In this document: one piece after another, positions 33,390 to 42,615 of the stretch
Position numbering within the stretch: position 1 is the first letter of the stretch
How the letters are laid out: each line of letters begins with the position of its first letter
Assembly: GCA_021848825.1 (NCBI GenBank)
Contig: JAJZTQ010000016.1
Span: 1-63,556, forward strand
Direction of reading: 5' to 3'
Source: Pseudomonadota bacterium
GTDB taxonomy: Bacteria > Pseudomonadota > Gammaproteobacteria > Burkholderiales > JABEVD01
Length of the DNA: 63,556 nucleotides
Made by a program: the position numbers and the translations under genes
The notes under the pieces: model-generated
The model's database searches: none
Told to the model about the DNA's origin: nothing
Seen by the model: only the letters and a program-made list of their open reading frames with translations

Positions 33390-35446
33390 GATTTCCCCCC
33401 CTTCTCAATCCTGACATGCTGCGTCCTGAAAGGCTTGGCAACCCCTCCTTTTCCGGCTGGCTGATAGCGCGGCACGAGATGATGCTTGCCGTTTCCGATG
33501 AGATCCGCCCTGCCCATTTTCATCAACGCCTCCCTGAGAAGCGGCCAGTTCTCAGGATCGTGATAGCGCAGAAAAGCCTTGTGCAGGCGCCGCTGCAGCG
33601 TGGCGCGGGGAACATAGATTTCCCCGCCTCGCCTCGAAATCCTGTGCAGCGGATTCTTGCCCGTATGATACATGGCCGTCGCCAATGCCATGGGGGAGGG
33701 CAGGAAGGCCTGCACCTGATCCGCCCTGAACCCGTTTCTCTTCAGCCAGAGCGAAAGATTCAGCATGTCCTCGTCGGTCGTGCCGGGATGGGCCGCGATG
33801 AAATAGGGAATGAGGTACTGCTCCTTCTTCGCCTCTTTCGAATACTTGTCGAAAAGCGCCTTGAACTTGTCATAGGTACCTATCCCGGGTTTCATCATCA
33901 GGGAAAGGGGCCCTTCCTCGGTATGTTCCGGCGCGATCTTCAAGTAGCCGCCGACGTGATGGGCGGCAAGCTCCCTGACGTATTCCGGAGACAACACGGC
34001 AAGATCATAGCGAAGTCCGGATGCCACCAACACCTTCTTGATCCCGGGAAGATTTCTCGCCTTCCTGTAGAGCGAGATCAGGGGGCCATGGTCCGTTCCG
34101 AGATTCTTGCATATTCCGGGAAAAACGCAGGAAAGCCGCCTGCACTTCTCCTCTATTTCAGGACTCTTGCAGGAAAGCCTGTACATGTTGGCGGTCGGTC
34201 CGCCCAGATCGGAGATGACGCCGGTGAAAGCAGGGGAGGTGTCCCTTATCGTCTCGATTTCCTTCAGGATCGATTGTTCCGAACGGCTCTGGATGATCCT
34301 GCCTTCATGTTCGGTTATCGAACAGAAAGTGCATCCGCCGAAGCAGCCCCTCATGATGGTGACGGAATGCCTGATCATCTCGAAAGCCGGTATTTTCGCT
34401 TCCCCGTATGACGGATGAGGATGCCTGCTGTATGGAAGATCGTAGACGCGATCCATCTCTTCTGTCGTGAGCGGAATGGGAGGGGGATTGAGCCAGACCT
34501 CCCTGCCGCCGTGATTCTGGATCAATGCCCTCGCATTGCCGGGATTGGTTTCCTGGTGAAGAACCCTGGACGCATGGGCATAAAGCACAGCGTCAGCGCT
34601 CACTTCTTCAAATGAGGGAAGCCTGATCACGGCCCTTTCGCTCTTCTTGCCGGCAAAGGATTCGACTGGATCCTGCTCGTTGCACGGCGGCTTTTCGGAA
34701 TAGGGATCCGGATGGGGGGAAACCTTTCCAGGTCTGTCCACAGTGGAAGAATCGACGACCTGCCACCCCTCCGGAATGGCTTTCACGAGATGAGCGGTTC
34801 CCCTTATTCCCTTCAGAGAATCGACGGATTCCCCTCTGGCGAGCCTTTGCGCGATTTCGACGACCTGACGCTCCCCGTTTCCGAAAACCAGCAGATCCGC
34901 CTTCGAATCGATCAGGACAGATCGCCTGACCTTGTCCGACCAGTAGTCGTAGTGGGCGATGCGCCTCAGGCTCGCCTCTATTCCCCCCAGAATGATGGGC
35001 ACATCGGGACAGGCTTCGCGGCAGCGCTGAGAATAAACGAGTACGCTTCTGTCAGGACGCCTGTCGGGAAGGCCGTCCGGTGTATAAGCGTCGTTCGAGC
35101 GGATGCGTCTGTCGGAAGTGTAGCGGTTCACCATGGAATCCATGTTTCCGCCAGTGACCCCGAAAAAGAGATTCGGCTTTCCGAGACGGCGAAAATCTTC
35201 TGCGTCGGACCATTTCGGCTGCGAAATGATCCCCACCCTGAAGCCCTGCGCTTCCAGCAGGCGCCCTATCAGGGCCATGCCGAAACTGGGATGGTCGACA
35301 TAGGCATCTCCCGTGATGAGCACGATGTCGCATGAATCCCAGCCGAGTTCCTCCATCTCGCCTCTCGTCATGGGAAGATGGGGAGAAACGCCGAAACGTT
35401 TTGCCCAATAGGGCTTGTGGGAAAAGATGTCCTGAGCTTTTTGCAT
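33377..35446 (-). CDS. ygiQ: YgiQ family radical SAM protein
   Basis: A 689-residue protein. An N-terminal domain with a B12-binding-like look ([17 protein letters not shown]) precedes the radical SAM core with [16 protein letters not shown] near 365 (CxxxCxxC), plus a C-terminal extension. The family is widespread but its reaction is not firmly known. It follows the membrane methyltransferase-like gene by four bases and overlaps rdgB. No good Shine-Dalgarno was seen, so translation may be coupled. Confidence 0.9.
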   Translation of the reverse strand: MQKAQDIFSHKPYWAKRFGVSPHLPMTRGEMEELGWDSCDIVLITGDAYVDHPSFGMALIGRLLEAQGFRVGIISQPKWSDAEDFRRLGKPNLFFGVTGGNMDSMVNRYTSDRRIRSNDAYTPDGLPDRRPDRSVLVYSQRCREACPDVPIILGGIEASLRRIAHYDYWSDKVRRSVLIDSKADLLVFGNGERQVVEIAQRLARGESVDSLKGIRGTAHLVKAIPEGWQVVDSSTVDRPGKVSPHPDPYSEKPPCNEQDPVESFAGKKSERAVIRLPSFEEVSADAVLYAHASRVLHQETNPGNARALIQNHGGREVWLNPPPIPLTTEEMDRVYDLPYSRHPHPSYGEAKIPAFEMIRHSVTIMRGCFGGCTFCSITEHEGRIIQSRSEQSILKEIETIRDTSPAFTGVISDLGGPTANMYRLSCKSPEIEEKCRRLSCVFPGICKNLGTDHGPLISLYRKARNLPGIKKVLVASGLRYDLAVLSPEYVRELAAHHVGGYLKIAPEHTEEGPLSLMMKPGIGTYDKFKALFDKYSKEAKKEQYLIPYFIAAHPGTTDEDMLNLSLWLKRNGFRADQVQAFLPSPMALATAMYHTGKNPLHRISRRGGEIYVPRATLQRRLHKAFLRYHDPENWPLLREALMKMGRADLIGNGKHHLVPRYQPAGKGGVAKPFRTQHVRIEKGGKSWKK

Positions 35447-35450
35447 ACAG

Positions 35451-36041
35451 CTATTTTACTAGAGTTGCCGCCTCTTCTTCGCTCAAATATTTCCAGGGGA
35501 GGGGAAAAAGGCCCGGGACTCGCTTCCTGTATTCGGCATAACGCTTTCCGAATCGGTCGATCAGCATGTCTTCCTCATGCATGGAACCCAGGATGAAATA
35601 GGTCGTGACCATCAGGGCGGTGGCTAATTTTCCCGAATTCATGTCCGACGTCCATATCACGATCAGCGCGATGCAATACCAAGGATGGCGAACATAGCGA
35701 TGCAATGGTGAAATCGTGAATATCTCTTCCTTTTCGGGTTTCAATCCCAGAAATACCTTCATGTCGTAATAACGAAGCGAAAAAAAGAAACCGGCAATGG
35801 CCAGAATCTGCAGAATCCTGGAAAAATAGAGCCAATTCCCTTGAAATGCGTAAAGCGGCGACCACGAACGCCCGTAGAGCAGCCACGCTCCGGGAAGGAG
35901 CAGAAGCAACGCGAGCATATTGTAGGCGATTCTGTAAGGAAAGGCTGGCCAGCGCATCGAAATCCTGCTCTTCAGCCATAGCGAAGCAAAGAACGAGTGA
36001 ATCGCGAAATAGGCCGTCCAGAAAAGGACCAGAAGCGTCAT
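35451..36041 (-). CDS. Membrane methyltransferase-like protein (ICMT/NnrU type)
   Basis: A 196-residue protein with about five hydrophobic segments. The C-terminal part has [21 protein letters not shown], with the RHPxY signature, and [21 protein letters not shown], as in isoprenylcysteine methyltransferase-like and NnrU-like proteins. Its substrate is unknown. The start at 36041 overlaps the stop of the CopD-like gene (ATGA). The frame's long upstream extension to 36446 is a shadow of that gene. Confidence 0.75.
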   Translation of the reverse strand: MTLLVLFWTAYFAIHSFFASLWLKSRISMRWPAFPYRIAYNMLALLLLLPGAWLLYGRSWSPLYAFQGNWLYFSRILQILAIAGFFFSLRYYDMKVFLGLKPEKEEIFTISPLHRYVRHPWYCIALIVIWTSDMNSGKLATALMVTTYFILGSMHEEDMLIDRFGKRYAEYRKRVPGLFPLPWKYLSEEEAATLVK

Positions 36042-36487
36042 AATCTGAAAGCGGCCGCGAATACGATTTCGAGCAGACCCAGTGAGAGATTGAGGGCAAT
36101 CAGCCTTCTGATCGAAGCCAATGCCTCGCCGCCGCTTTTCCAGTCTTCCGATTTCACTGCACGCTTCAATCTGGAAAAGGGTGCAAAATAGACATGAAAA
36201 AATATCAGCATCATGACGATGCCCGTTCCGAACATCGCGTGGATGCTCCAGGGAAGCGCTTGAAAACCGCCCAGCCGCATGATCATGTAAAGGCCGCTGG
36301 ATAGGATGAGCGCGATGGCCGTCCATACCCATGGGAAGAAGCGCCTGAAAACGCCTGCCCAGAGAGAGAGCCGCTGCGGCGGCGGCAGTTGCTCTGCTGC
36401 GACGGGGCGCAGCGCCATGTAGGCGAAAAACATGCCGCCCACCCATACGACTGCGCCGAAAAAATGAAAGAAAATTGAAATGACCAT
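36038..36487 (-). CDS. CopD-like membrane protein
   Basis: A 149-residue protein with four hydrophobic segments. The opening ISIFFHFFGAVVWVGGMFFAYMAL (in part), with paired histidine and tryptophan, is characteristic of the CopD family of small copper-resistance or cytochrome-like membrane proteins. AAGGA precedes the ATG by about seven bases. It heads a five-gene minus-strand run that ends at hemW. Copper or haem handling is a family-level inference. Confidence 0.75.
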   Translation of the reverse strand: MVISIFFHFFGAVVWVGGMFFAYMALRPVAAEQLPPPQRLSLWAGVFRRFFPWVWTAIALILSSGLYMIMRLGGFQALPWSIHAMFGTGIVMMLIFFHVYFAPFSRLKRAVKSEDWKSGGEALASIRRLIALNLSLGLLEIVFAAAFRL

Positions 36488-36515
36488 GGGCTTTCCTTTG
36501 CTATAAAATGGTTAA

Positions 36516-37130
36516 GTGACGAACATGAACAAACTGGTTTCCGGCCTTGCGGTGATCTTGATGATCATGATCAGCGTACGCTATTTCGATCTCAGGATTG
36601 CGAGCCTCATCCTCGAATATACCGGACGGAATTTCCAGTTCAGCCATGTTGTGTCGGGCATGCCTGACATGCTGCTTCTCATTGTGATTGCGGTCAGCAT
36701 TTCTTGCTGGACAGGATATTTCCTGCTGTTCCGGAGGAGTATTTCAGACCGCCGCACGCTGCTCTTCCAGATCCTCGGCACATCGCTACCGGCCGCCTAT
36801 GTCGCAAAAGACTTGCTGAAATGGCTATTCGGCAGGGTGAACACCAGATTATGGCTCACGGAACAGCATCCTTATGCCTTCCACTGGTTCCACGGCAGCC
36901 AGGATTTCCACGGATTTCCATCCGGCCACATGCTCGTCCTCACCCCGATCTTTCTCTCGCTCTGGCATTATTCGCCAAAACTGAGGCTGCCAGCCCTTCT
37001 CCTCTGGTTCGGTCTTGGGGCTGCGCTCCTGATCACGGAATACCATTTCCTGGGAGACGTGATCGCAGGAGCCTATGCAGGATTTCTGATCCATTACGCG
37101 GCAGACCGCTATTTCAGGCATGCCCCTTGA
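36516..37130 (+). CDS. PAP2 family membrane phosphatase
   Basis: A 204-residue membrane protein with five to six hydrophobic segments and the PAP2 catalytic motifs: KDLLKWLFGRVNTR near 100, FPSGHML near 134 and TEYHFLGDVIAGA near 176. It may dephosphorylate undecaprenyl pyrophosphate, lipid phosphates or LPS. The start is uncertain: GTG 36516 or ATG 36525. TATAAA at 36502-36507 ends eight bases before the GTG, and neither start has a Shine-Dalgarno. The 3' end overlaps the convergent stress-protein gene by 17 bases. Confidence 0.85.
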   Translation: MTNMNKLVSGLAVILMIMISVRYFDLRIASLILEYTGRNFQFSHVVSGMPDMLLLIVIAVSISCWTGYFLLFRRSISDRRTLLFQILGTSLPAAYVAKDLLKWLFGRVNTRLWLTEQHPYAFHWFHGSQDFHGFPSGHMLVLTPIFLSLWHYSPKLRLPALLLWFGLGAALLITEYHFLGDVIAGAYAGFLIHYAADRYFRHAP

Positions 37131-37551
37131 CAAGAAGAACAGGGGCCTTGGCGATGCGCACGATGCCTTCCGCCACGCTACCCATCAGAAGATGGCGCAA
37201 TCCTGTCCTGCCATGCGTCCCTGCAACGATGAGATCGGCGCCCCATTCGTCGGCGTCGTGGACAATGACTGCGCTTATCCCCTGCCCCACGCTTTGCGTT
37301 TCCAGCAGCTTCGTTTCGGCTTCCTGAAAAAGAGACTTCGCCTTTTCAAGCACCCTCTTTCCCATGTCGATCTGGGTCTTCTCGACCCCGAGCATGTCGC
37401 CGTATTCCGATCCTGCCACGATGGATGCCTCGTCAATCACGTAGATGACGCGAAGTTGCGCCTCTTGATCCTTCGCAAGCCCTATCGCCTCTGCAAGCGC
37501 GGCATCGGAAGTCTTGCTTCCGTCCACGGGCACCAGTATCCGCTTGTACAT
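37114..37551 (-). CDS. Universal stress protein (UspA family)
   Basis: A 145-residue Rossmann-like Usp domain. The start YKRILVPVDGS and the ATP-binding pattern GTHGRTGLRHLLMGSVAEGIV (in part, G-x2-G-x9-G-S) indicate the ATP-binding subtype. Such proteins are induced by starvation and oxidative stress. AAGGA lies seven bases before the ATG. It overlaps the PAP2 gene tail-to-tail. Confidence 0.93.
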   Translation of the reverse strand: MYKRILVPVDGSKTSDAALAEAIGLAKDQEAQLRVIYVIDEASIVAGSEYGDMLGVEKTQIDMGKRVLEKAKSLFQEAETKLLETQSVGQGISAVIVHDADEWGADLIVAGTHGRTGLRHLLMGSVAEGIVRIAKAPVLLVKGHA

Positions 37552-37647
37552 AACGCTTCCTTCTGCTCGATTCGGTGATATAAAGATACTTCATTCCAGG
37601 CCATTCTGGTAGAAAAAACTCGGAAAACCCATATATACTTCTTGACC

Positions 37648-38919
37648 ATGGACCAAGGCGAACCCACAGTGAAGGATACCGCGAGGCTCTGGTTTGCGGC
37701 ATTCATCGCAGGCATACTCGGCGCGATTGCGATGTATCTCTTCCATACCCTCAGCAACGGCGTCGAGTGGCTGCTGACCCGGCACGAGGGAAGCCTCGTG
37801 GGGGATGCCCTCTCCCTCCCGACCTGGATGAGAATTCTCGTTCCGGCCGTCGGAGGCGTGCTGGCAGGACTGGTGCTTCATTTCGGCAGGAAATGGGCAT
37901 CGGGGCCACATATCGACTATATCGATGCCGCGCGGGAAGGGGGAGTCAGGCTGAACGACAGGACCAATGCCTTGAGGACCCTCTCTTCCCTTTTCTCGGT
38001 CGGGTCGGGTGCCGCCATAGGAAGGGAAGGACCCATGGTGCAGCTTTCCGCATGGTTCTCCTCCTGGCTCGCGCGGATCTTCCCCATCCCTGAAAATCAG
38101 CGAAACGCCATTCTCGTATGCGGCATCGCTGCAGGAATCGCTTCTGCCTATCACGCGCCTGTCGCAGGAGTGGTTTTCGTGCTTGAGCTCGCGCTCGGTT
38201 TCTTCGCCAGGCATACCGTGGCCCCTGTCCTGATCTCGGCCGTCACCGCAAGCGCGCTGATATTCTGGATGGTTGAGCCGAGCCCGCTCTATATCATGCC
38301 GAGAACGCCGCCCATGCCCGTCACCCCTGCCGGGCTCCTGATCGCACTCGGCGCCGGGGCGGCATCGGGACTGCTCGGACTCGCCCTTCTCAAGTCAATC
38401 GAGAAGGCCAAATCGGCTTTTGGGCTGATAGAAAGGCTCTGGCTCCGCCTCGGCCTGGGCGGATTGATCGTCGGACTGATTTCCGCGCCCATTCCTGAAG
38501 TATGGGGAAACGGCTACGATGTCGTCTCGAAAGTGCTGAATGGCGGACTTTCCTGGAACTGGGTGGCAGCAGTGCTCGGGGCCAAAGTCATTGCGACAAT
38601 AGCGAGCACTTGCTCCGGCGCAATAGGCGGGATATTCACTCCAACCCTCTTTGTCGGGGCAACCAGCGGTTATCTGCTCGGAACAGGGCTTGGGCATCTT
38701 GCCGGAATCGATCCTGTGGTGATGTCGGTGATCTGCATGGCTGCCGTGCTCACTGCCGTCACCCACGCGCCCTTGATGGCCATCGTCATGGTGCTGGAAA
38801 TGACAAACCAGTTCCACCTTGTTCTTCCAGTGATGCTTGCCTGCGGCGCAGCCTATGCAGTCAGCACCCAGTTCGGGGCAAAACCGCTCTACGGCAATCC
38901 CATCGAGCATCATGGCTAG
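37648..38919 (+). CDS. ClC-type chloride channel/antiporter
   Basis: A 423-residue protein with the ClC architecture of about 18 helices. The ion-pathway motif GSGAAIGREGPMVQ near residue 116 includes the gating glutamate of GREGP. It lacks C-terminal CBS domains. It may act in acid resistance as an H+/Cl- exchanger; the exact coupling is unknown. ATG 37648 is taken rather than TTG 37642. TATACT at 37634-37639 ends eight bases before it and there is no Shine-Dalgarno. The stop overlaps the convergent hypothetical by four bases. Confidence 0.92.
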   Translation: MDQGEPTVKDTARLWFAAFIAGILGAIAMYLFHTLSNGVEWLLTRHEGSLVGDALSLPTWMRILVPAVGGVLAGLVLHFGRKWASGPHIDYIDAAREGGVRLNDRTNALRTLSSLFSVGSGAAIGREGPMVQLSAWFSSWLARIFPIPENQRNAILVCGIAAGIASAYHAPVAGVVFVLELALGFFARHTVAPVLISAVTASALIFWMVEPSPLYIMPRTPPMPVTPAGLLIALGAGAASGLLGLALLKSIEKAKSAFGLIERLWLRLGLGGLIVGLISAPIPEVWGNGYDVVSKVLNGGLSWNWVAAVLGAKVIATIASTCSGAIGGIFTPTLFVGATSGYLLGTGLGHLAGIDPVVMSVICMAAVLTAVTHAPLMAIVMVLEMTNQFHLVLPVMLACGAAYAVSTQFGAKPLYGNPIEHHG

Positions 38920-39887
38920 AGGCTGAAATTCCCCTTTTCGGCAAGGGCATGCCCATTCTGGTCGGAGAGAATTTCCCCAGCCACAGCCGCCCAATGTTTC
39001 CTACCCTTTTCGACAGCCTCCAAAAGCCTGTCCATTTCACCGCGCTCAAGCCATTCATGGTAAGCCGCAAGAAGGAGCGGGAAAAGCGCCTTTCTCATGC
39101 CCGAGAGGTTATCGAAATAGAGGCGAAGCAAGCATTCGTCTCCTTTTTCGAGCAGTTGAGGCAAAGTGGACAGGCAATCCGCGAGGAGATCCCGCACTGC
39201 CCGCATCACCACTTCGGCCTTGACCGGCGCTGTCGAAAGCAGCTCTTCCCATTGCCCGCCGAGCAATTCTCCCGCCATTCCCTCGCCGAGTTCGTGCAAG
39301 ATGATGGATTCGCACTGCTTTTCCACAAGTTCGTCCAGAACGTCGCTGCAGCCTGAGCCCGCTTCTCCCGTCCAGAGCCCCGCCTGCTCCCAGATCATCC
39401 GGCAAACCGCGTCCCTTCTGACGAAGATGGTGTCGTTCTGGAGTGCTGCAGCCGGCGCATTGAGATCTCTCGCATATTCGCAGCTCGATACCAGGATGGT
39501 GCAGTTTCCTCTTCTTTCCATCTTCAGCAGCTTCCCCAGAAAAAAATGAGGCTTTCCGAAACGCCCGTAACCTGCGCCATACACATAGCCTTCAGGAACA
39601 ATGAGGCGATTGACGGAGCCGGCATCGAAAGGATCGACTTCATCGCCTATCGGAAGCGGCGAATAGGGAAGGTTCTCGACCTCGCCCCACAATTTCTCCC
39701 TTTCTATGAGCCATGATCCGACATCGCTTTTCTTGAGGCTGGCCGAATAGGGAATCCCATTCTCCCACCGGTAATACTGCTGCATTTCGAGCAAATAGGT
39801 GCACATCGTCATGCTGCGGGCATGACGGGCATCGGTGATGAGGCAATTATGCCGGACGGCCTCTGTCAGCGCGTGAAAATGGATCAT
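38916..39887 (-). CDS. Conserved hypothetical protein (possibly Sfum_1244-type)
   Basis: A 323-residue soluble protein. The opening IHFHALTEAVRHNCLITDARH, given in part, and TMCTYLLEMQQYYRWE recall a family labelled Sfum_1244 in some databases, from memory only. There is HELGEGMAGELLGG near 220, which could be a metal site (H-E-x-x-E), and several cysteines. Function is unknown. ATG 39887 is preferred over TTG 39902 because GAGG sits about nine bases before it. It is divergent from an 87-residue ORF and overlaps the ClC gene end. Confidence 0.75.
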   Translation of the reverse strand: MIHFHALTEAVRHNCLITDARHARSMTMCTYLLEMQQYYRWENGIPYSASLKKSDVGSWLIEREKLWGEVENLPYSPLPIGDEVDPFDAGSVNRLIVPEGYVYGAGYGRFGKPHFFLGKLLKMERRGNCTILVSSCEYARDLNAPAAALQNDTIFVRRDAVCRMIWEQAGLWTGEAGSGCSDVLDELVEKQCESIILHELGEGMAGELLGGQWEELLSTAPVKAEVVMRAVRDLLADCLSTLPQLLEKGDECLLRLYFDNLSGMRKALFPLLLAAYHEWLERGEMDRLLEAVEKGRKHWAAVAGEILSDQNGHALAEKGNFSL

Positions 39888-39977
39888 CGTGTATATCCTC
39901 AAGAAATATTTTTAGCACGAATGGGCTTCAAGCGAAAGTATTGTGGTATTTTTCAAATTTCAGCATGGGAGAAAAAA

Positions 39978-40241
39978 ATGGAGCTGATCACTGCGAAGGA
40001 GGCAAGGGACCTCCTCGATATGGGCAAGTTCTGGCGGCAAAACCATCTGACGGACATTCTGGAAAAGACGATGAACGACATAAGGAATGCCGCCGTTGCC
40101 GGAAAAACAGCCATAACACTGGAAGTGATCCCCAACGAAGTAAACCTCGATGCATTCGAAACCGAACTCGTCAGACTCGGCTTCACCGTAAAATTCCTGA
40201 GGAGCCCCTGGCCGCCCAGAAGCATCGAGATTCTCTGGTAG
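39978..40241 (+). CDS. Small hypothetical protein
   Basis: An 87-residue soluble protein, MELITAKEARDLLDM at the start and ending SPWPPRSIEILW. I do not recognise it. Predicted layout is helix, helix, then strand-helix-strand, with the second half (VNLDAFETELVRLGFTVKFL) like a ferredoxin-type half. GGGAG lies about seven bases before the ATG, supporting a real gene. It is divergent from the 323-residue hypothetical (90-base gap), and its stop abuts the capA stop with no spacer. Confidence 0.65.
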   Translation: MELITAKEARDLLDMGKFWRQNHLTDILEKTMNDIRNAAVAGKTAITLEVIPNEVNLDAFETELVRLGFTVKFLRSPWPPRSIEILW

Positions 40242-41237
40242 CTAGGGCGTGTTAACGCCCTTGGGGACGATTTCGACAAGCCCCTGTTCCCTCCGCAAGC
40301 CCGTTCCCATCTCGCGGCAAAGTTTTTCGATGCTGCCGATGATGAATTCCCTGCTCTCTCCCACTGCAGGGACTGTTCTGCAGTCTTCTATCAGGACAGG
40401 GTGTAGCCGGATTTTTTCGAATCGGCTTTTCGAAAGCTCGACTTCAAACAGGAGCTGATGATCGTTCCTTAATTCGGGATCGACATAGTAGTCGTCGACG
40501 AGATCGCCGCAGGCATAAAATATCGGTTTCCCCCTGTAGATTTCCACGCCATGGAAAACATGCGCGCTGTGACCGAAAATCATGCCGTAGCCCATTTCTA
40601 TTGCCTGCCTCGCCAGTTTCCTGAAATGGTCCGAAGGATGGCGAACCCTATTCGGCCCCCAATGCAGCGACAAGATGGGCCAATCGATTCCCTTCATTTT
40701 CTCGATGTCCTGCCTTATCCTTGAAATGAAGCCATTTTCCTGGTCGAGATCGAAATAGTTGATGCCCGGACTGGCTGGACCCGCCGAAAAATCCTGCTGA
40801 TGGTCGCAATAGGCCGTCATTCCGAAACTGATCCCTTTTCTTTCGAAACAGGCCGGTTTCGACGCTTCATCGATGTTTCTGCCAGCGCCGGCGTAGCCTA
40901 TCCCTGCGCCTTCGAGCGAAATCAGCGTGTCATCGAACCCCTTGTAGCCGAAATCGAGGACATGGTTGTTGGCGAGACTCACGACATCCACACCCGCATC
41001 GAGCAGCGCATCGATGGCCTGAAGCGGGGCGCCGAAATAGAAGGCCTTGGCTGCTCCGCTCCAACGCGCGCTTGAAGCGGTAATGGCGCACTCCAGATTG
41101 ACGAGGACAAGGTCGGCTGAATTCATGATTTCAGAGATTCTTCCGAGGGGATAAGCCGGTCCCATTCGCGCTATCCGTCGAGCGACGTTCCTGCCGAGCA
41201 TCACATCCCCCCCCAACATGAGTCTCACTGTTTCCAT
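40242..41237 (-). CDS. CapA family metallophosphatase-like protein
   Basis: A 331-residue protein with the CapA/PgsA fold. LMLGGDVMLGRNV (metal-binding D), VNLECAIT, SLANNHVLDFG and ILSLHWGPN are the calcineurin-like motifs, and FGHSAHVFHGVEIYRGKPIFYACGD (in part) is the C-terminal signature. CapA proteins belong to poly-gamma-glutamate or capsule systems, but solitary homologues such as this one have no assigned role. No signal peptide or membrane anchor is visible, unlike classical CapA. Confidence 0.85.
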   Translation of the reverse strand: METVRLMLGGDVMLGRNVARRIARMGPAYPLGRISEIMNSADLVLVNLECAITASSARWSGAAKAFYFGAPLQAIDALLDAGVDVVSLANNHVLDFGYKGFDDTLISLEGAGIGYAGAGRNIDEASKPACFERKGISFGMTAYCDHQQDFSAGPASPGINYFDLDQENGFISRIRQDIEKMKGIDWPILSLHWGPNRVRHPSDHFRKLARQAIEMGYGMIFGHSAHVFHGVEIYRGKPIFYACGDLVDDYYVDPELRNDHQLLFEVELSKSRFEKIRLHPVLIEDCRTVPAVGESREFIIGSIEKLCREMGTGLRREQGLVEIVPKGVNTP

Positions 41238-41273
41238 GGCCCCTCCTATACTGGATCATAGACAGGGGATGTG

Positions 41274-41978
41274 ATGACGCCCAGGGAATTTGTAGAAAAC
41301 ACTGGCGGAAGCTACTCGAAGGAACTCGAAATTGACCTTTCGTCGGGAAGCAGCAGGGAAATCTTCAAATGGCTGCTCGCGTCCGTTCTTTTCGGAGCAA
41401 GAATCTCGTGGAAAATTGCCGAGAGAACCTGGCGCTGCTTCGAAGCGCATGATGTGCTCACGCCTGAAGCCATTTCCGAGACCGGCTGGGAAGGGCTCGT
41501 TTCAATTCTGGACGAAGGAGGCTACGTCAGATATGACTTCAAGACGGCCTCGAAGCTCATCGAGCTTTCTGAAAATCTGAAGCAGTATTATCAGGGAGAT
41601 ATGGATCGCCTCCATTCCGATGCCGCGAACGCTCGGGACCTGGAAAAAAGGCTTGCAGCGCTTGCAAAGGGAATAGGTCCCGTCACGATCGAAATCTTTC
41701 TGAGGGAAATGAGGGGGATATGGGAAAAGGCGGAACCGCTGCCTTCAGAGAAAACGATCAGCGCCGCCAGGGAATTGGGCTTTATTCCTGATACGATCGG
41801 GAACCGGAAGGACGCGCTGAAAGGCCTGATCGATCGATGGGGAAATGAAAGGGATTTTCGGGATTTCGAGGCGGCCCTCCAGAGAAAGGGCATGGAAAGG
41901 CCCCGCCGACCAGATGGGGCCTTGAGGATCACTCAGCGCGATGCATCTGTCCGCCGAAAAGGTCGGACATCACCTTGA
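41274..41978 (+). CDS. Helix-hairpin-helix protein, endonuclease III-like
   Basis: A 234-residue helical protein. ALAKGIGPVTIEIFLREM near 130 is a helix-hairpin-helix of the HhH-GPD DNA-glycosylase type, and the preceding FGARISWKIAERTWRCF resembles that fold's first helices. The catalytic lysine and aspartate positions of endonuclease III are not evident, and there is no C-terminal iron-sulfur cysteine cluster, so a DNA-binding but non-glycosylase role is possible. GGGG precedes the start, with GTG 41271 as an alternative. The C-terminus is basic (RRKGRTSP). Confidence 0.6.
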   Translation: MTPREFVENTGGSYSKELEIDLSSGSSREIFKWLLASVLFGARISWKIAERTWRCFEAHDVLTPEAISETGWEGLVSILDEGGYVRYDFKTASKLIELSENLKQYYQGDMDRLHSDAANARDLEKRLAALAKGIGPVTIEIFLREMRGIWEKAEPLPSEKTISAARELGFIPDTIGNRKDALKGLIDRWGNERDFRDFEAALQRKGMERPRRPDGALRITQRDASVRRKGRTSP

Positions 41979-42016
41979 CGTTTGAGCCGCAAGAATGATC
42001 GGGAGATGGTGCGCTG

Positions 42017-42051
42017 CCGAATAGCCCATTCGGGTCATTTTCAATACCCGA
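42017..42051 (+). terminator. overlapping hairpins after the HhH gene
   Basis: CCGAAT (42017-42022) pairs with ATTCGG (42028-42033) across a five-base loop and is followed by TCATTTTC, a weak terminator shape. TCGGGT (42030-42035) also pairs with ACCCGA (42046-42051). The two stems share bases and exclude each other. This lies in the window's longest gene-free gap. Confidence 0.35.
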
Positions 42052-42059
42052 GGAAATTG

Positions 42060-42087
42060 TTCATAAATGTAAAAAAGGGTTTATAAT
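42060..42087 (+). promoter_or_regulatory. promoter for the ankyrin gene
   Basis: A perfect TATAAT (42082-42087) lies in an A/T-rich stretch with TTCATA 16 bases upstream (42060-42065); TTGTTC at 42057 with 19 bases is the alternative -35. Start would be about 42094, leaving a leader with GGAGG before the ATG at 42118. Confidence 0.5.
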
Positions 42088-42117
42088 TAAAAGCGAATAT
42101 TCAATGGAGGGTATGTC

Positions 42118-42579
42118 ATGTCTGAGCAACTTTTCGAAGCGGCTAGATCGGGTGATGTTTCAAAGGTGAAATCGCTCATCGATTCCGGAATCGATGTCGA
42201 CGTCCAGGACGAGCGTGGCTGGACGGCACTCTTCATGGCATGCCACAACCCCGAGATGGACAGGGGATTTCCCGAAGTGGTCTCCGCATTGATCGCTGCA
42301 GGGGCGGACGTAGAAAAACCCATCGGCTACGGCATCACGCCCCTGATGATCGCAGCAGGGTATGGCGAGGCCGCCGTGGTCGAAGTGCTGCTGAATGCAG
42401 GCGCACAGGTCAGGACGAAAAACGAAGGCGGCAGAACCGCGCTGCAGATGGCGACGGACAAGAACTACATCGATGTCATCAACCTGCTCTGGGAAGCCGA
42501 AATGCTCTCAGGTGAAGTCGGATCCTGCGGATCCAAGCCATCTTCAGCAGCGAAAGTGGTGAACTTCGTCAAGCGCTAG
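42118..42579 (+). CDS. Ankyrin-repeat protein
   Basis: A 153-residue cytoplasmic protein made of about four ankyrin repeats, with GWTALFMACHN, GITPLMIAAGYGEAAVVEVLLNAGA and GRTALQMATDKNYIDVINLL showing the T-A/P-L-x-x-A core. A short non-repeat tail follows (SSAAKVVNFVKR). It likely mediates protein-protein contact; the partner is unknown. The strong GGAGG and its own TATAAT promoter suggest good expression. No signal peptide or secretion signal is evident. Confidence 0.88.
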   Translation: MSEQLFEAARSGDVSKVKSLIDSGIDVDVQDERGWTALFMACHNPEMDRGFPEVVSALIAAGADVEKPIGYGITPLMIAAGYGEAAVVEVLLNAGAQVRTKNEGGRTALQMATDKNYIDVINLLWEAEMLSGEVGSCGSKPSSAAKVVNFVKR

Positions 42580-42615
42580 GCCCGGCCGGTTCGCAGCATC
42601 TGATTTTTCAAGAAC

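Noticed and set aside
36042-36446. N-terminal extension of the ICMT-like frame over the CopD-like gene
   Set aside because: The extension reads low-complexity residues and duplicates the CopD-like coding region in another frame; the ATG at 36041 with ATGA coupling fits better.
42582-42615. CCGGCCGG followed by a short T run after the ankyrin gene as a terminator
   Set aside because: The palindrome has no loop and the T run is more than 15 bases away, so it does not make an intrinsic terminator.
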